In this document: positions 8,732 through 18,282 of the stretch, piece by piece | Numbering within the stretch: position 1 is the first letter of the stretch | Layout: each line of letters opens with the position of its first letter | Source: Aestuariimicrobium ganziense | Lineage (GTDB): Bacteria; Actinomycetota; Actinomycetes; Propionibacteriales; Propionibacteriaceae | Length of the DNA stretch: 64,000 nt | NCBI RefSeq assembly: GCF_015352975.1 | Contig: NZ_JACYIZ010000004.1 | Span: forward strand, 320,939 to 384,938 | Reading direction: 5' to 3' | Translations under genes and position numbers: made by a program | The notes under the pieces: model-generated | Seen by the model: the letters and a program-made list of their open reading frames with translations, nothing else | What the model was told of the DNA's origin: nothing | Database searches by the model: none

Positions 8732-8878
8732 GGTGAGGGCCTTCCGGTGGCGGGTGCCCCCACAGTAGCCAGCCGCGCTCGCGTGGTGGGCAGTGACGAG
8801 CCGGTCGGGCGAGGGCGTCTTCCCTGAAGGTTGTGCCTCGCTGCCACATTCGAAGGCCCCACGTTCCACACTGGGGTG

Positions 8879-9406
8879 ATGAACCGGTCGCGTCCCCACT
8901 CCACCCGTCAGGGTGATGGTGCGCGGACGCAGTCTGTGAGCGGCAAGGTGATCCCTTGGCCGGCCACGGGTGAGACGGTGATGTTCATCGGCGCTCCCGG
9001 ACTGCTCAGCTCAGCGATCGCCGCGACCTTCTTCGACCTCAAGGTCGGGCCGCTGGCGCGCTCCTGCGCGACGACCGCTGGGGTCGCCGAGGGTGCCGAC
9101 CTGCCGGCTCCCAGCGCGGGCGAGAGAGCGGTGATGGCCGAGTTGGGCATGGACCTGGGGCGCTGCGACTTGGTCAGACTGACCGACGACGTGGTGCGCA
9201 CGTCGTCCCACATCGTGGTGCTGGGCTCGTCCACCTGCTTCGACGCTCCACCAGGACGACGCTGTGATGTCGAGCGCTGGCCGCTGGACGAACCCTCGCA
9301 CCGGGGCATCGAAGGGCTGAACCGGCTGCGACTGATCCGTGATGGCATCGAGTCGAACGTCAACACGTTGGTGTCGACGCTTGGGCTCGACGCCAGTTCG
9401 CGCTGA
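8879..9406 (+). CDS. Arsenate-reductase/LMW-phosphatase-like protein lacking the catalytic CX5R loop
   Basis: A 175-residue protein whose body aligns with thioredoxin-type ArsC/low-molecular-weight protein tyrosine phosphatases. There is a hydrophobic first strand (TVMFIGAP), a helix LSSAIAATFF where SQMAEAL normally sits, PSAGERAVMAELGMDLG, SHIVVLGSS and the terminal RWPLDEPSH...RLIRDGIESNV block. The P-loop that should read CX5R(S/T) reads G-A-P-G-L-L-S-S, so the nucleophilic Cys and the phosphate-binding Arg are both missing. It is unlikely to be an enzyme; a phosphate-, ligand- or protein-binding role is possible. The first ~30 residues are an unconserved polar extension. CACACT lies 6 bases before the ATG. 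Confidence is high for fold, low for function. Confidence 0.7.
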   Translation: MNRSRPHSTRQGDGARTQSVSGKVIPWPATGETVMFIGAPGLLSSAIAATFFDLKVGPLARSCATTAGVAEGADLPAPSAGERAVMAELGMDLGRCDLVRLTDDVVRTSSHIVVLGSSTCFDAPPGRRCDVERWPLDEPSHRGIEGLNRLRLIRDGIESNVNTLVSTLGLDASSR

Positions 9407-9412
9407 GCGGCC

Positions 9413-10741
9413 TCAACCCACGATCTGCTCGACTCCGTCGGGCAGTGGCGCCTGCTCGGCCGTGCCTGCGACGGGGTCCCAGCGTACGAAGACCTGGCGG
9501 CTGGGATCGTCGGGGTGCCGGATCGGAACCAGTACGTGGTACGTGTCGCCGGCCCCGTTGACCTCGATCTCTTCGACGGCCTCGATCAGGCTGACCGGGT
9601 CGATGGCGTCCGGCACCGTCAGCGATTCGAGTGCCGAGTAGCCGTCGGCCAGGTATGTCGAGACGACATCGGAGTCGTCGGTGACGGTGACCACGGCCTG
9701 AGCGTTCGAGAGCGCGAGCAAGCTGACGTACTGCCCACAGCCGAGCGTGGTCGCATCGTGTGGCCCCGACTGCACCACGATGCACTGACGCCCGTCGGGC
9801 TGCCGGTCCACGCTGTAGACCATCGATGGTGCCACCTGCACCGCCTTCATCACCTTCCGGCCGATCGTCTCGCCGCCATTCGGGCCCCGCACGAAGGTCC
9901 AATTGTCGCCAGAGTTGGTCCACTGACCCTCGTCGCTCCACAGCAGCAGGCTGACGTCGTCCTGCGGGGTGGGCGCCGGCCCGTGGGTCTGCAGCGGGAC
10001 GAGTTGGCGCTCCACCAGGCCGAAGGTGCGAGCGCGCTCGTCCACGATCACCACCGCAGCGACACGTTCACCCGTCGGGTTGACCGCTACCGGCCCGTGG
10101 ATGCCAGTGAGCAGTGGGATCGCCTTGGTGCGGGTGACCAGGTAGAGCGTGGCTCCGGGGTCCATGTCACCGCCGGTGAACGAGTCCGACTGGGAGGCGA
10201 CCAGGTAGCCGGCGGCAGTCGGAATGATCTGGGTGACCATCCCGGTGCCCTTGGGCAGGGTGACCAAGATGTTGCCTGCGGCATCGCGCGTGGGAGTCTC
10301 GCTCGACCCCGCGGGGTCGTCCCAGTAAGGCAGGACCACGCGCACCCGCCAGTCGGCGGTGCGTTCGGCGCGCCACGCGCTGTGGATCGGACGGCCGACC
10401 GGCAGCTTCTGGGCCAGCTCCCAGCGCTCGAGCTCGGTCAGGGCGGGCGCCTGCGACCGCTCCGTGACGGTCGGCGTCGACGTGGCAGAGGTGCTGGGCG
10501 ACTGCGCGATGGTCGGTGTCGGGCCAGTGCCGTCGCCCCGGGTGGTGAGCCATCCTGCGGTGGCCAGCGCCACCGCCACGCCACCGACGCCCACGCCCGC
10601 GGCCGCGCGGCGGCGGTGGAGCACTCGGTGCCCTCGAGGGAGCACACCGTCGACGACGTCGTCGGTGTCGGGTGCGGGCACCTGATCGGCGTGCGTGCTC
10701 AGCGTGGTTCGCAGCAGGTCGGTCAACGGATCGCGATTCAT
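9413..10741 (-). CDS. Single-pass membrane protein, probable anti-sigma partner of the ECF sigma factor
   Basis: A 442-residue protein starting at the ATG that overlaps the sigma-factor stop by 4 bases. Residues 1-~45 are cytoplasmic and acidic/basic, ~46-64 are one membrane span (AAAGVGVGGVAVALATAGWL), then a Thr/Ser/Pro linker and a ~330-residue exported domain of beta-rich segments that reads like a propeller. There is no HxxxCxxC zinc anti-sigma signature. Location directly after a SigE-family sigma gene is typical of its cognate membrane regulator, so anti-sigma or co-sensor function is inferred from context only. Confidence 0.7.
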   Translation of the reverse strand: MNRDPLTDLLRTTLSTHADQVPAPDTDDVVDGVLPRGHRVLHRRRAAAGVGVGGVAVALATAGWLTTRGDGTGPTPTIAQSPSTSATSTPTVTERSQAPALTELERWELAQKLPVGRPIHSAWRAERTADWRVRVVLPYWDDPAGSSETPTRDAAGNILVTLPKGTGMVTQIIPTAAGYLVASQSDSFTGGDMDPGATLYLVTRTKAIPLLTGIHGPVAVNPTGERVAAVVIVDERARTFGLVERQLVPLQTHGPAPTPQDDVSLLLWSDEGQWTNSGDNWTFVRGPNGGETIGRKVMKAVQVAPSMVYSVDRQPDGRQCIVVQSGPHDATTLGCGQYVSLLALSNAQAVVTVTDDSDVVSTYLADGYSALESLTVPDAIDPVSLIEAVEEIEVNGAGDTYHVLVPIRHPDDPSRQVFVRWDPVAGTAEQAPLPDGVEQIVG

Positions 10742-11274
10742 CGCAGCTGTCCTTCCGGGAGTGGATGGGAAGGGGAGTGGGAGTCGTCGGCGGTCAGGTC
10801 GCTGCGCAACCGGGCCAGACCGCGCGACAGGTGGGACTTCACCGTGCCGATCGAGCAACCCATGGTCTCGGCGATGTCGGACTCGGTCAGGTCTTCGTAG
10901 AAGCGCAGGACGATCGCGGTGCGCTGGCGAGGGGGGAGCGCCTGGAGCAGCCGCCAGATCTCGTCCCGGTCCTCGACGGTGGTGTCGTCGACCGGTTCGG
11001 GCTCGCGCACCACCTCGGTCGGGAACTCGCGTCGTCCCCACTGTCGCCAGCGCGAGATGTGGGTGCGGGTGATGGTGCGCCGGGCGTAGGGCTCGAGCAG
11101 GTCGAGGTCGTCGACCCGCGGCAGGGCCAGGTAGACCTGGAGCAGGGCGTCCTGCAGCAGGTCATCGGCAGCGGGCAGCGACCCGGTCAGCAACAGGCAG
11201 TAGCGCCGCAACGCCCCCGCACTGCGCTCCACGAAGGCGGTGAACTCGCGGTCGCGGCTGTGCGTCGATGCCAT
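10738..11274 (-). CDS. ECF RNA polymerase sigma factor, SigE family
   Basis: A 178-residue ECF sigma factor. Region 2 (YCLLLTGSLPAADDLLQDALLQVY) binds the -10 element and core polymerase. Region 4 (LPPRQRTAIVLRFYEDLTE, then an HTH SDIAETMGCSIGTVKSHLSRG) binds the -35. The ATG has AGGAGG 6 bases upstream. It is translationally coupled to the membrane protein that follows, and an ECF-type promoter (AACC-N17-CGTC) lies ~25 bases above the start, implying self-activation. Envelope stress is the usual role; the signal is unknown. Confidence 0.9.
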   Translation of the reverse strand: MASTHSRDREFTAFVERSAGALRRYCLLLTGSLPAADDLLQDALLQVYLALPRVDDLDLLEPYARRTITRTHISRWRQWGRREFPTEVVREPEPVDDTTVEDRDEIWRLLQALPPRQRTAIVLRFYEDLTESDIAETMGCSIGTVKSHLSRGLARLRSDLTADDSHSPSHPLPEGQLR

Positions 11275-11305
11275 CGCGCCCTCCTCCCCTGCGCCCGACA
11301 CCTCC

Positions 11306-11332
11306 AAGACGCTCAGAGGCCCGCGAAAGGTT
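11306..11332 (-). promoter_or_regulatory. ECF-type autoregulatory promoter
   Basis: On the minus strand AACC (11332-11329) is followed after 17 bases by CGTCTT (11311-11306), the AAC / CGTC pattern of ECF sigma promoters. Transcription would start near 11299, leaving a ~25-base leader containing the AGGAGG site of the ECF gene. Inferred from motif and spacing. Confidence 0.5.
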
Positions 11333-11406
11333 GAGTCCCTGGCCGGCTCCCCCGTCGGGGGGTGACGTTTATGTTCGTCTCATCATGGTCTGAGATGATT
11401 GAACAC

Positions 11407-12387
11407 GTGAATGACTCGCTGATCGAGGGCCGGTACCGGCTCGATCATGAGGTTGGCCTCGGGGCCAGCGGCAAAGTGTTTCGAGCGACCGACCTGGTGC
11501 TCGAACGAGAGGTCGCCGTCAAGGTCGTCGACGGCACCCGTATCGGCGACCCCACCATCGTCGAGCGCTTCCGTCGTGAAGCCATCGCCACCGCCGGGCT
11601 GGCCCACCCCAACATCGTCAGCGTGTACGACGCCGGCAGCGAGGGCGAGCGTCACCACCTGGTCATGGAACTTCTCAGCGGCCCGTCGGTCGCCGACCTG
11701 CTCAAGCAGTACGGACAGTTCGACCTGCAGCGCGTCGTCCGGATCGGGGCCCAGGTCGCGCGCGGACTCAGCGCCGCGCACGCCATCGGCCTGACCCACC
11801 GAGACATCAAGCCCGGCAACGTGGTCAAGCACGACTCGATCACCAAGATCGTCGACTTCGGCATCGCCCGGCTCGGTGAGGCGGTCTGGCAGACCCTCAC
11901 CGTCGCATCGACCACGGTCGGCACTGCCGCCTACATGTCGCCCGAGCAGGCTCGTGGCCTCGACGTTGGCCCGCCCAGCGACGTCTACTCGCTGGGCTGC
12001 CTGCTGATGACCATGGCCACCGGCAAGCCCCCGTTCGTCGACCCCGACCCGATCGAGACCGCCCGCGCTCACACCTCGGACGTGCCGCCGCGACTGCGCG
12101 ACCGTCGTCCCGAGTTCCCCGCCGAACTGGACGAGTTGATCGACCGGATGCTCGCAAAGGACCCCGACGACCGCCCGAGCACCAGCGAGGTCGCCGACGC
12201 GCTCACCGACCTCGAGGCGCAGGCCAAGGGCATGGCGTCGCCGGTCGAGACGCGCGAGGTGCTCGGTGAGCCCGAGTCGCCTGCCACCCCGGCGCGCCGC
12301 CACCCGGACGACGTGGTGCCGAAGCGTCGCCGCTGGTGGGCCCGACACGGCAAGCCGCACCACCAGCCGCGCCGCGCTGTTCGCTGA
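11407..12387 (+). CDS. Soluble Ser/Thr protein kinase
   Basis: A 326-residue Hanks-type kinase. The Gly-loop is GLGASGKVF, the ATP lysine is in VAVKVV, the catalytic loop is HRDIKPGN, the metal loop is VDFGIA, followed by an AAYMSPEQ activation segment and DVYSLGCLL. Homology ends near residue 280; the last ~45 residues are Arg/Pro-rich with no membrane span or PASTA domains, unlike PknB, so it is cytoplasmic. I chose GTG 11407 (GATGAT 7 bases upstream; the protein then begins 8 residues before the kinase core GRYRL). ATG 11395 or 11371 would add 4 or 12 residues. Substrates are unknown; FHA proteins are typical partners. Confidence 0.92.
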   Translation: MNDSLIEGRYRLDHEVGLGASGKVFRATDLVLEREVAVKVVDGTRIGDPTIVERFRREAIATAGLAHPNIVSVYDAGSEGERHHLVMELLSGPSVADLLKQYGQFDLQRVVRIGAQVARGLSAAHAIGLTHRDIKPGNVVKHDSITKIVDFGIARLGEAVWQTLTVASTTVGTAAYMSPEQARGLDVGPPSDVYSLGCLLMTMATGKPPFVDPDPIETARAHTSDVPPRLRDRRPEFPAELDELIDRMLAKDPDDRPSTSEVADALTDLEAQAKGMASPVETREVLGEPESPATPARRHPDDVVPKRRRWWARHGKPHHQPRRAVR

Positions 12388-12403
12388 ACTCGCCAGTCCT
12401 CGC

Positions 12404-13234
12404 TCAGCCGAGCGATAGGACGATGTCCACCACGGCTCGACCCAACCGCTCGAGGGTCTCTCGTGAGAGCCCAGCCACGACCCGGGGAAAGATGACTCGC
12501 GGCAGGCGGGCGTAGCGTTCGTACACCTGCTCGCCGGTGCCCAGGTCGAAGATGGCGTGGTTGCCCGGCCGGGCGATCCAGCTCAGGAACCCCTGGTGGT
12601 CGAAGGCGTCTCCACCGCTGGCCTGCACCAGGACCGCGCCGTCGGGGATCACCTCGAAGTCAGCTGCCGAGAGCACCTCGACATCGGTGGGTCCGGTCAG
12701 CACCACCACCTCGGCCAGCGGCAGCAGGCGGTCTCGGTCACCGTGCTCGACCCCACGCGCCTCGAGGTCGGGGCGGGGCTGGCGGCTGATGTGGCTGACG
12801 TGCATGCCAAAGGCCAGCGCGAGGTCGGCCACTGATCGTCCCAGGTCGCCCAGACCGACGATGGTGCAGCGCTTGCCGGCCAACTCGTGGGGGTGCTCAC
12901 GCCACTGGTACTGACCCAGACCGCGAGCCAGGGCGACCAACTGCATCATCACCACCTCGGCGGCTGGGTGGTCGCCGTAGTGGGTGACGTTGTGCACCTC
13001 GATGCCGCGTTCGGCCAACGTGGCCAGGTCGAGTCGTCCCTTCGAGGTTCCGCAGACCACGACATGGCGAAGCGAGGGCCACTGGGCGATGTCGTCACCG
13101 GTCATCGGGTCGAGCGTCGAGACCAGCACGACCTCGGGATCGTTGGAGTCGAGTCGGCGGCCGTCAGCCAGGGCGGCCAGTTGGTCGAGGTAGTCGGGCA
13201 CCAGGTTGACCGCGCCCCAGGTGGCGATTCTCAT
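12404..13234 (-). CDS. 2-hydroxyacid dehydrogenase-like protein, catalytic residues not conserved
   Basis: A 276-residue protein with the D-isomer-specific 2-hydroxyacid dehydrogenase fold. The NAD-binding motif VGLGDLGRSVADLALAFGM is intact. In the family, a catalytic Arg lies in a V-N-x-x-R-G strand; here the strand reads LVQASGG. The catalytic His is in T-P-H-x-A-G; here it is FPRVVAG. Both are replaced, and the protein is ~40 residues shorter than usual. It may bind NAD without the usual dehydrogenase chemistry. The ATG overlaps the stop of the upstream lipoprotein gene by 4 bases. It converges with the kinase gene. Confidence 0.75.
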   Translation of the reverse strand: MRIATWGAVNLVPDYLDQLAALADGRRLDSNDPEVVLVSTLDPMTGDDIAQWPSLRHVVVCGTSKGRLDLATLAERGIEVHNVTHYGDHPAAEVVMMQLVALARGLGQYQWREHPHELAGKRCTIVGLGDLGRSVADLALAFGMHVSHISRQPRPDLEARGVEHGDRDRLLPLAEVVVLTGPTDVEVLSAADFEVIPDGAVLVQASGGDAFDHQGFLSWIARPGNHAIFDLGTGEQVYERYARLPRVIFPRVVAGLSRETLERLGRAVVDIVLSLG

Positions 13235-13734
13235 GGGTTCACCGTGATCGTCAGCACCAGTGGAGGCGGGTCGGTCGGCTTGGGCTCGAACCGGCTGGTG
13301 TAGCTGATGGTCATCGTCGTGGTGCCGCTGCGGGCTCCGGTGATCTGCACCGAGACATCCTCGAAGCAGCCACCGGGTGGGCAGTTGCGGTCGCGCAGGC
13401 GGCCCTTGAGCACGGCGGTGGCGATCTGCTCGTCGGGTGGGCCGGTGATCGTCCAGCCGTAGCCGGTGCTGGCGTTGGCCTCACCGACCTCGACCAGGAT
13501 CTGGTCGCCGATGCCGATCTCGACTGTGGCAGTGCGCACCGACGGTGTCGGTGTCGGTGAGGTGGTCGTGGTGGGGACGGGTGTCATGGGCTTGGGAGCA
13601 GGCGTTGCGGTCACGGTTGATGTCGTGGTGACCGTGATGGTCGGCTGCGTTCGGCCCTGTAGCAGGGTGCAGCCCGACACCATGCAGGCCAGGGCGACCA
13701 GCGTGGTGAGGGCGCGGAGATGGTGCCTGCTCAT
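13231..13734 (-). CDS. Lipoprotein with chagasin-like (I42) domain
   Basis: A 167-residue lipoprotein: the signal peptide LRALTTLVALACMVSGC ends in a lipobox with Cys22. A Thr/Pro-rich spacer follows to ~60, then a ~105-residue beta domain. The domain shows LVEVGEANASTGYGWTI, matching the (N)P-x-T-G-Y-x-W loop of chagasin cysteine-protease inhibitors, and a late TTMTISYTSRFEPKP strand equivalent to the RPW loop. Inhibition of papain-type proteases is inferred from this resemblance. The N-terminal start is fixed by the signal peptide; longer frames overlap the next gene. Confidence 0.7.
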   Translation of the reverse strand: MSRHHLRALTTLVALACMVSGCTLLQGRTQPTITVTTTSTVTATPAPKPMTPVPTTTTSPTPTPSVRTATVEIGIGDQILVEVGEANASTGYGWTITGPPDEQIATAVLKGRLRDRNCPPGGCFEDVSVQITGARSGTTTMTISYTSRFEPKPTDPPPLVLTITVNP

Positions 13735-13771
13735 GACTGCGAGAATGGCACTGCCGGGGGTCGGCGTGTGC

Positions 13772-14806
13772 TCAGACCACGCGGACCCAGTTGGCGCCCT
13801 TTCCTGTCGGTACGCGGTCGACCACCGGCAGGCTGCCGTCGGGCTCGACCCGGTGCACGGCCAGGTCGGTGGACTTCTCGCCAACCGCGAGGACGAGCGC
13901 CGGGTCACCGGTGACCAAGAAGCCTCGCGGCTGCTGCTCGGTGGGGGTGTGGGCGAGCACTTCGACCAGGTGCCCCTCGCGGTCGAGACGAATCGTGGTC
14001 AAGGTCGACTCGGTGCGTTCGGAGCAGATCAGCAGGTCGCCTGCCAGGTGTAGGTCGGCTCCCCAGATGTAGTGGTTGGCCAGTGGGTCGGCGCCGAGCT
14101 CGCTGTGGCCGAGTCCCCTGCTGGTGTCGTAGGCGGGCAGGGCCTCAGCAGTGGTGAGGACGCCGGTGCTCGGGTCGCGGTCGAACCGGATCGCCTCGCC
14201 GGAGAACTCGGTCATCAGGTAGGCGTTGGCGCCATCGGGATCGACGACGAGGTGCCGTGGACCAGAGCCCCGGGGCGCGCTGACGGTGGGCGGGTCGAGC
14301 GGGCTGAGCACGCCGTCGTCGTCCAGCCGGTACTGGGTGACCAGGTCATCGCCGAGGGCGACGAAGTAGGCCGAGTCGCCATGGGTGACCACGCAGTGCA
14401 GGTGGGTGTACTCGATGCGTGAGGTCGCCTCGCCCAGGCTGCCGTCATCGGCGACCGGCCAGACCAGACCGGTGTTGCCGCCGTAGGAGGCGCCCAGCAG
14501 GAAGCGGCCGTCGGCGGTCAGGTGCAGGTAGGCGAACGAGTCGTCGACCTCGCGGCGAGAGAGTTCTTCCAGTGCCCCGGTCGCCCGGTCGAGTCGCAGG
14601 GTGACCACGGCAGCGCCGGTGCCGGCCTCGTCGTCCGCCTTGACCCCGGCGTGGACGAGGTCACGGGCGGCGTCGACCGCGAAGCACCCGGTGCCGGGCA
14701 GCCCGGTCGTGGTGGCCAGTGGGGTGGCCTGCTCACCCTCGAGGCGGAAGGCGGCAATCGCGGAGTCGCCGGCTGCGGCGACCAGGACGAGACTGTGGCT
14801 GCTCAT
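13772..14806 (-). CDS. Lactonase-family beta-propeller (6-phosphogluconolactonase type)
   Basis: A 344-residue seven-bladed propeller of the YbhE/Pgl lactonase family. Recurrent blades read GTGCFAVDAARDLVHAG, FAYLHLTADGRFLLGASY, SGPRHLVVDPDGANAYLM, ADLHLAGDLLICSERTESTL and PRGFLVTGDPALVLAVGEKSTDL; the RHLVVDPDG and SERTESTL stretches are family marks. A cytoplasmic sugar-lactone hydrolysis role in the pentose phosphate pathway is likely but not proven for this clade. TACGGT lies 6 bases before the ATG (probable leaderless start). Confidence 0.85.
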   Translation of the reverse strand: MSSHSLVLVAAAGDSAIAAFRLEGEQATPLATTTGLPGTGCFAVDAARDLVHAGVKADDEAGTGAAVVTLRLDRATGALEELSRREVDDSFAYLHLTADGRFLLGASYGGNTGLVWPVADDGSLGEATSRIEYTHLHCVVTHGDSAYFVALGDDLVTQYRLDDDGVLSPLDPPTVSAPRGSGPRHLVVDPDGANAYLMTEFSGEAIRFDRDPSTGVLTTAEALPAYDTSRGLGHSELGADPLANHYIWGADLHLAGDLLICSERTESTLTTIRLDREGHLVEVLAHTPTEQQPRGFLVTGDPALVLAVGEKSTDLAVHRVEPDGSLPVVDRVPTGKGANWVRVV

Positions 14807-14840
14807 CACCCCACCGTAGTCGCGCCCGTGCTCCGGAGGT

Positions 14841-14919
14841 GGTGATGGTTTCGTGCCACGGAAAGTACGCACGGGGGGCGAAAGTGGGCCCCTTGGCCAA
14901 TCGCGTGGCACGAACCCAT
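14841..14919. repeat. Intergenic palindromic element with 18-bp arms
   Basis: TGATGGTTTCGTGCCACG (14841-14858) and CGTGGCACGAACCCATCA (14902-14919) are inverted copies matching at 17 of 18 positions, with a 43-base GC-rich loop containing GGGGGG and GGGCCCC tracts. It fills most of the gap between the lactonase start and the capA stop. A long stem without a T-run argues against a simple terminator; it could be a mobile REP-like sequence. Confidence 0.65.
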
Positions 14920-14923
14920 CAGG

Positions 14924-16060
14924 TCAGCAGCTCAACCCCTGGTAGCGGCCGAGCGCAGCTGCCTTGGCGTCGCCGGTCAGCAACTGCGGGCGGCCGTCGA
15001 CGATCCTTCCCGGTGCCCACGAGTGGTCGGTGGCGCCACTGGGGTCGATGGTGACGGTGAGCACGCCGGTCTCGCGGGTCTGCACCCGGGTGGAGTGGAA
15101 GTTGAAGTTGCCCAGGCCGTAGGCGACGAGCGTGTCGCCGACCTTGGTGGTGCGCTGCACGCGGTGCGCGTGGGTGCCGACCACGATCGTGGCGCCGGCC
15201 TCGGCCAGCCTCTTGGCGATCATCTGCTGCCTGGGCGAGGTGCAGACCTGGTAGTCGATGCCCCAGTGCACGTAGACCACGATCACCTGGTCGGGATCGG
15301 CGCGGCGGGCGTCGGCCACCCCCGTGACCAGCCGGTCGAGTCCGGCGTCGGTCTTGATCATGGCGACGCCGGGGCGGCCGCCTCGCGGGCGCCAGTCCAT
15401 GTTCGACTCGAGGATGTCGTTGCCGACGAAGACGCTGAGCCGGCGGCCCTTGAGCTCGGTGGTGAAGGGGGCGAAGGCCTCGTCCTCGGTGGCACCCACC
15501 CCGATCATCGGCAGGCTCGAGGCCTCACGGATCGCCAGGGTGCGTTGCATGCCGGTGACGCCGAAGTCCATGGCGTGGTTGTTGGCCAGGCTGACCAGGT
15601 CGACGCCCTCGGCCTGGAGCATGCGGGGGAACTCGGAGTCGGTGAGGAAGGTGTAGAGCTTGGGCTGCTTGGTCAGGCCGGTGGCGTCGTCGGCCAGCGC
15701 GGTCTCGAGGTTGACCATGGCGAAGTCGGCACTGGCCAGCAGTTGCCCAGCTTCACCCAGGCCGAGCTCGGTGGAGTCGCGGGCCAGTTCGAAGGCGTTG
15801 GCGTCGCCGGCGAAGGCCAGGGTGATGGTGCCCTCGGGCAGGGACGCGGTCGGGGTGGGCGTCGAGGTCGGACGGGCCGAGGTGGCGGCAGGGCGCGAGG
15901 TCTGCGTGGCGGTGGTCGGCAGGCTCGTCCGCGGTGCCGCGGACGTGGCTGCGGTGCCCGATGCGGTTCCCTGTGGGGGAGCGGTCGTGGGGCTCGCGCA
16001 CGAGGCCACCGTCGACAGCGCCACCGCAAATGTCAGCGCCGCGATCGTCCGCCGCTTCAT
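14924..16060 (-). CDS. CapA-family lipoprotein (poly-gamma-glutamate synthesis type metallophosphatase fold)
   Basis: A 378-residue surface lipoprotein: signal peptide MKRRTIAALTFAVALSTVASC with lipobox Cys21, a Thr/Pro/Ala spacer to ~75, then the CapA domain. Family motifs are ITLAFAGDANAF, ADFAMVNLETALAD, VDLVSLANNHAMDFG, VIVYVHWGIDYQ and ATIVVGTHAHRVQ, the last carrying the GTHAH metal site. CapA homologues act in capsule or surface polymer assembly; no capB/capC genes are nearby, so the polymer is unknown. The ATG has a GAGGTGG site; a GTG three codons earlier is less likely. Confidence 0.88.
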   Translation of the reverse strand: MKRRTIAALTFAVALSTVASCASPTTAPPQGTASGTAATSAAPRTSLPTTATQTSRPAATSARPTSTPTPTASLPEGTITLAFAGDANAFELARDSTELGLGEAGQLLASADFAMVNLETALADDATGLTKQPKLYTFLTDSEFPRMLQAEGVDLVSLANNHAMDFGVTGMQRTLAIREASSLPMIGVGATEDEAFAPFTTELKGRRLSVFVGNDILESNMDWRPRGGRPGVAMIKTDAGLDRLVTGVADARRADPDQVIVVYVHWGIDYQVCTSPRQQMIAKRLAEAGATIVVGTHAHRVQRTTKVGDTLVAYGLGNFNFHSTRVQTRETGVLTVTIDPSGATDHSWAPGRIVDGRPQLLTGDAKAAALGRYQGLSC

Positions 16061-16160
16061 GCCGCCCACCTCATGTCACCTGACCCTAGAGCGGGGGAAG
16101 GCAGGTGGGCGTGGCACCGATCACCCACGGCGAATCGGGAACAACCCTGACCTTTCCATG

Positions 16161-16181
16161 GTTGAGCCTGATGCACTCAAC
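16161..16181 (+). promoter_or_regulatory. HAIR element 1 (HspR operator) upstream of dnaK
   Basis: GTTGAG (16161-16166) and CTCAAC (16176-16181) form an inverted repeat with TTGAG-N9-CTCAA geometry, matching the HAIR consensus CTTGAGT-N7-ACTCAAG. HspR is encoded at the end of the same operon. This copy lies above the predicted -35. Confidence 0.85.
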
Positions 16182-16187
16182 TTCGAC

Positions 16188-16215
16188 TTGCGCTCGAACT
16201 CACGATCGCTAGAGT
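16188..16215 (+). promoter_or_regulatory. Predicted dnaK promoter
   Basis: TTGCGC (16188-16193) and TAGAGT (16210-16215), 16 bases apart, fit a housekeeping sigma promoter. HAIR 1 sits just upstream and HAIR 2 overlaps the -10 and start site, an arrangement suited to repression. Confidence 0.55.
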
Positions 16216-16234
16216 TGAGCCCGTAAGACTCAAC
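16214..16234 (+). promoter_or_regulatory. HAIR element 2 (HspR operator) upstream of dnaK
   Basis: GTTGAG (16214-16219) and CTCAAC (16229-16234) repeat the HAIR geometry, overlapping the predicted -10. Together with HAIR 1 it gives two HspR sites about five helical turns apart. Confidence 0.88.
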
Positions 16235-16257
16235 CCACACAGTGGAGGATCACACAC

Positions 16258-18135
<1,878 letters not shown>

Positions 18136-18143
18136 GTCCCGCT

Positions 18144-18208
18144 GGTCGGGGGTCGGGGTCGGTGCGTCCAGCCTCGCCCCCGACCGCCCCTCGTCGGGAC
18201 CGTCCCGA
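18144..18208 (+). terminator. Two intercistronic hairpins between dnaK and grpE
   Basis: GGTCGGGGG (18144-18152) pairs perfectly with CCCCCGACC (18177-18185), and TCGGGAC with GTCCCGA (18194-18208). No T-run follows. They probably act as a partial terminator or RNA processing/stability element, lowering grpE-dnaJ-hspR relative to dnaK. Confidence 0.45.
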
Positions 18209-18282
18209 TCCGACCAACCAACCGGGCCGACCACCAGCAGGGCAGAATCGAAGCAAGCACCGTGACAACCGAGGAGAGCAGC

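Noticed and set aside
8879..9406. Active arsenate reductase (arsC)
   Set aside because: The nucleophilic Cys and P-loop Arg are absent, and no ars operon adjoins.
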